A DNA stretch of 64,000 nucleotides from Luminiphilus syltensis NOR5-1B. GTDB lineage: Bacteria > Pseudomonadota > Gammaproteobacteria > Pseudomonadales > Halieaceae. Under the pieces are notes generated by a model, which ran no database searches, had not been told where the DNA came from, and saw nothing but the letters and a program-made list of their open reading frames with translations. Shown piece after piece: positions 63,822-64,000 of the stretch (position 1 is its first letter; every line of letters starts with the position of its first letter). The stretch spans positions 2,343 through 66,342 of the forward strand of contig NZ_DS999411.1 in the NCBI RefSeq assembly GCF_000158175.1. The letters run 5' to 3'. Both the position numbers and the translations under genes were made by a program.

Positions 63822-64000
63822 AAACGAACACGAAGGCGCAGGCCAACAATTCGAGGATCGCCCAAGGTGGCGAGCGGCGGAAAGCCTGGACTGGGCACAA
63901 ACCCGCCATTTAAGAATTCTTCGTCAGTCACATTCCTCGCATAGGCGCCCAGCTCAAAACGCTCGTTCTGAATACCCGCGTATAGATTCGTGGTGAAATA
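63818..64000 (-). CDS. TonB-dependent receptor (C-terminus only)
   Basis: Sixty codons entering from the window edge read NLYAGIQNERFELGAYARNV, then TDEEFLNGGFVPSPGF and LGDPRIVGLRLRVRL with TGA at 63818-63820. These are the last beta-strands of an outer-membrane TonB-dependent receptor (the ARNVTDEEF and LGDPRIVGLRL patterns are typical). It overlaps the start of the large amidohydrolase gene, so receptor and exported hydrolases probably form one operon. Confidence 0.82.
   Translation of the reverse strand, partial: YFTTNLYAGIQNERFELGAYARNVTDEEFLNGGFVPSPGFPPLATLGDPRIVGLRLRVRL

Noticed and set aside
1-64000. CRISPR arrays, rRNA genes, prophage or integrase genes
   Set aside because: No regularly spaced repeats, rRNA sequence, phage structural genes or complete integrase were seen on either strand; only decayed IS3-type fragments.

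Overview
The window looks like part of the chromosome of an aerobic, heterotrophic, probably marine gammaproteobacterium. Supporting this are a LiuR-controlled leucine-degradation operon with a recognisable LiuR-type palindrome, a Bkd-type branched-chain keto acid dehydrogenase operon, TonB-dependent receptors, a NAD-dependent molybdenum formate dehydrogenase, c-type cytochromes, and many exported hydrolases. The genus cannot be fixed from the sequence alone; Cellvibrionales/Halieaceae-like bacteria are an inference. I found no rRNA, tRNA or CRISPR array.

Layout. 1-5 kb: soluble formate dehydrogenase operon fdsG-fdsB-fdsA-fdhD (minus strand), with fdsA broken by a frameshift. 5-10 kb: CoA-binding protein, enoyl-CoA hydratase, a frameshifted exported acetamidase/formamidase, a small lipoprotein, an NmrA-like reductase and an EthD-like protein. 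10-13.6 kb: a CbiM-like membrane protein, a CNNM/CBS transporter and a cytochrome P450. 13.8-20 kb: liuRABCD. 20.7-28.7 kb: branched-chain aminotransferase, Rieske oxygenase, TSUP permease, CocE/NonD hydrolase, a FRAG1/DRAM-like membrane protein, a cupin and a small conserved protein. 28.8-32.2 kb: a frameshifted M20 peptidase and a gamma-glutamyltransferase. 32.2-37.6 kb: remnants of IS3-family elements flank a three-gene set (diheme peroxidase, beta-helix/cytochrome c fusion, TPR-like protein); a truncated acyl-CoA ligase and an orphan hairpin lie on the far side. 37.6-47.2 kb: an AT-richer block with a LuxR-type regulator and two minus-strand transcription units, TonB receptor-SDR and aminotransferase-HDAC-like deacetylase-amidohydrolase-methyltransferase. 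47.5-55.3 kb: acetolactate synthase-like gene with an internal stop, leucine dehydrogenase, BkdB, BkdA2 and BkdA1, plus two Lrp/AsnC regulators. 55.5-64 kb: class V aminotransferase, thioesterase, a second CocE/NonD hydrolase, two exported amidohydrolases and the end of a TonB receptor.

How the parts work together. Leucine dehydrogenase or the branched-chain aminotransferase yields branched 2-oxo acids, the Bkd complex converts these to acyl-CoAs, and LiuA, LiuB/LiuD and LiuC carry the leucine branch to HMG-CoA. Exported peptidases, gamma-glutamyltransferase, amidohydrolases and TonB receptors fit scavenging of peptide- and amide-containing compounds. The most novel-looking parts are (1) the 37.6-47.2 kb cluster, whose two operons share a 19-bp upstream motif at nearly the same distance from their start codons, and (2) the beta-helix protein carrying a C-terminal cytochrome c domain next to a diheme peroxidase. 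Four conserved genes (fdsA, the formamidase, the M20 peptidase, the acetolactate synthase) carry a single-base lesion; either these are real gene losses or the sequence has residual errors.
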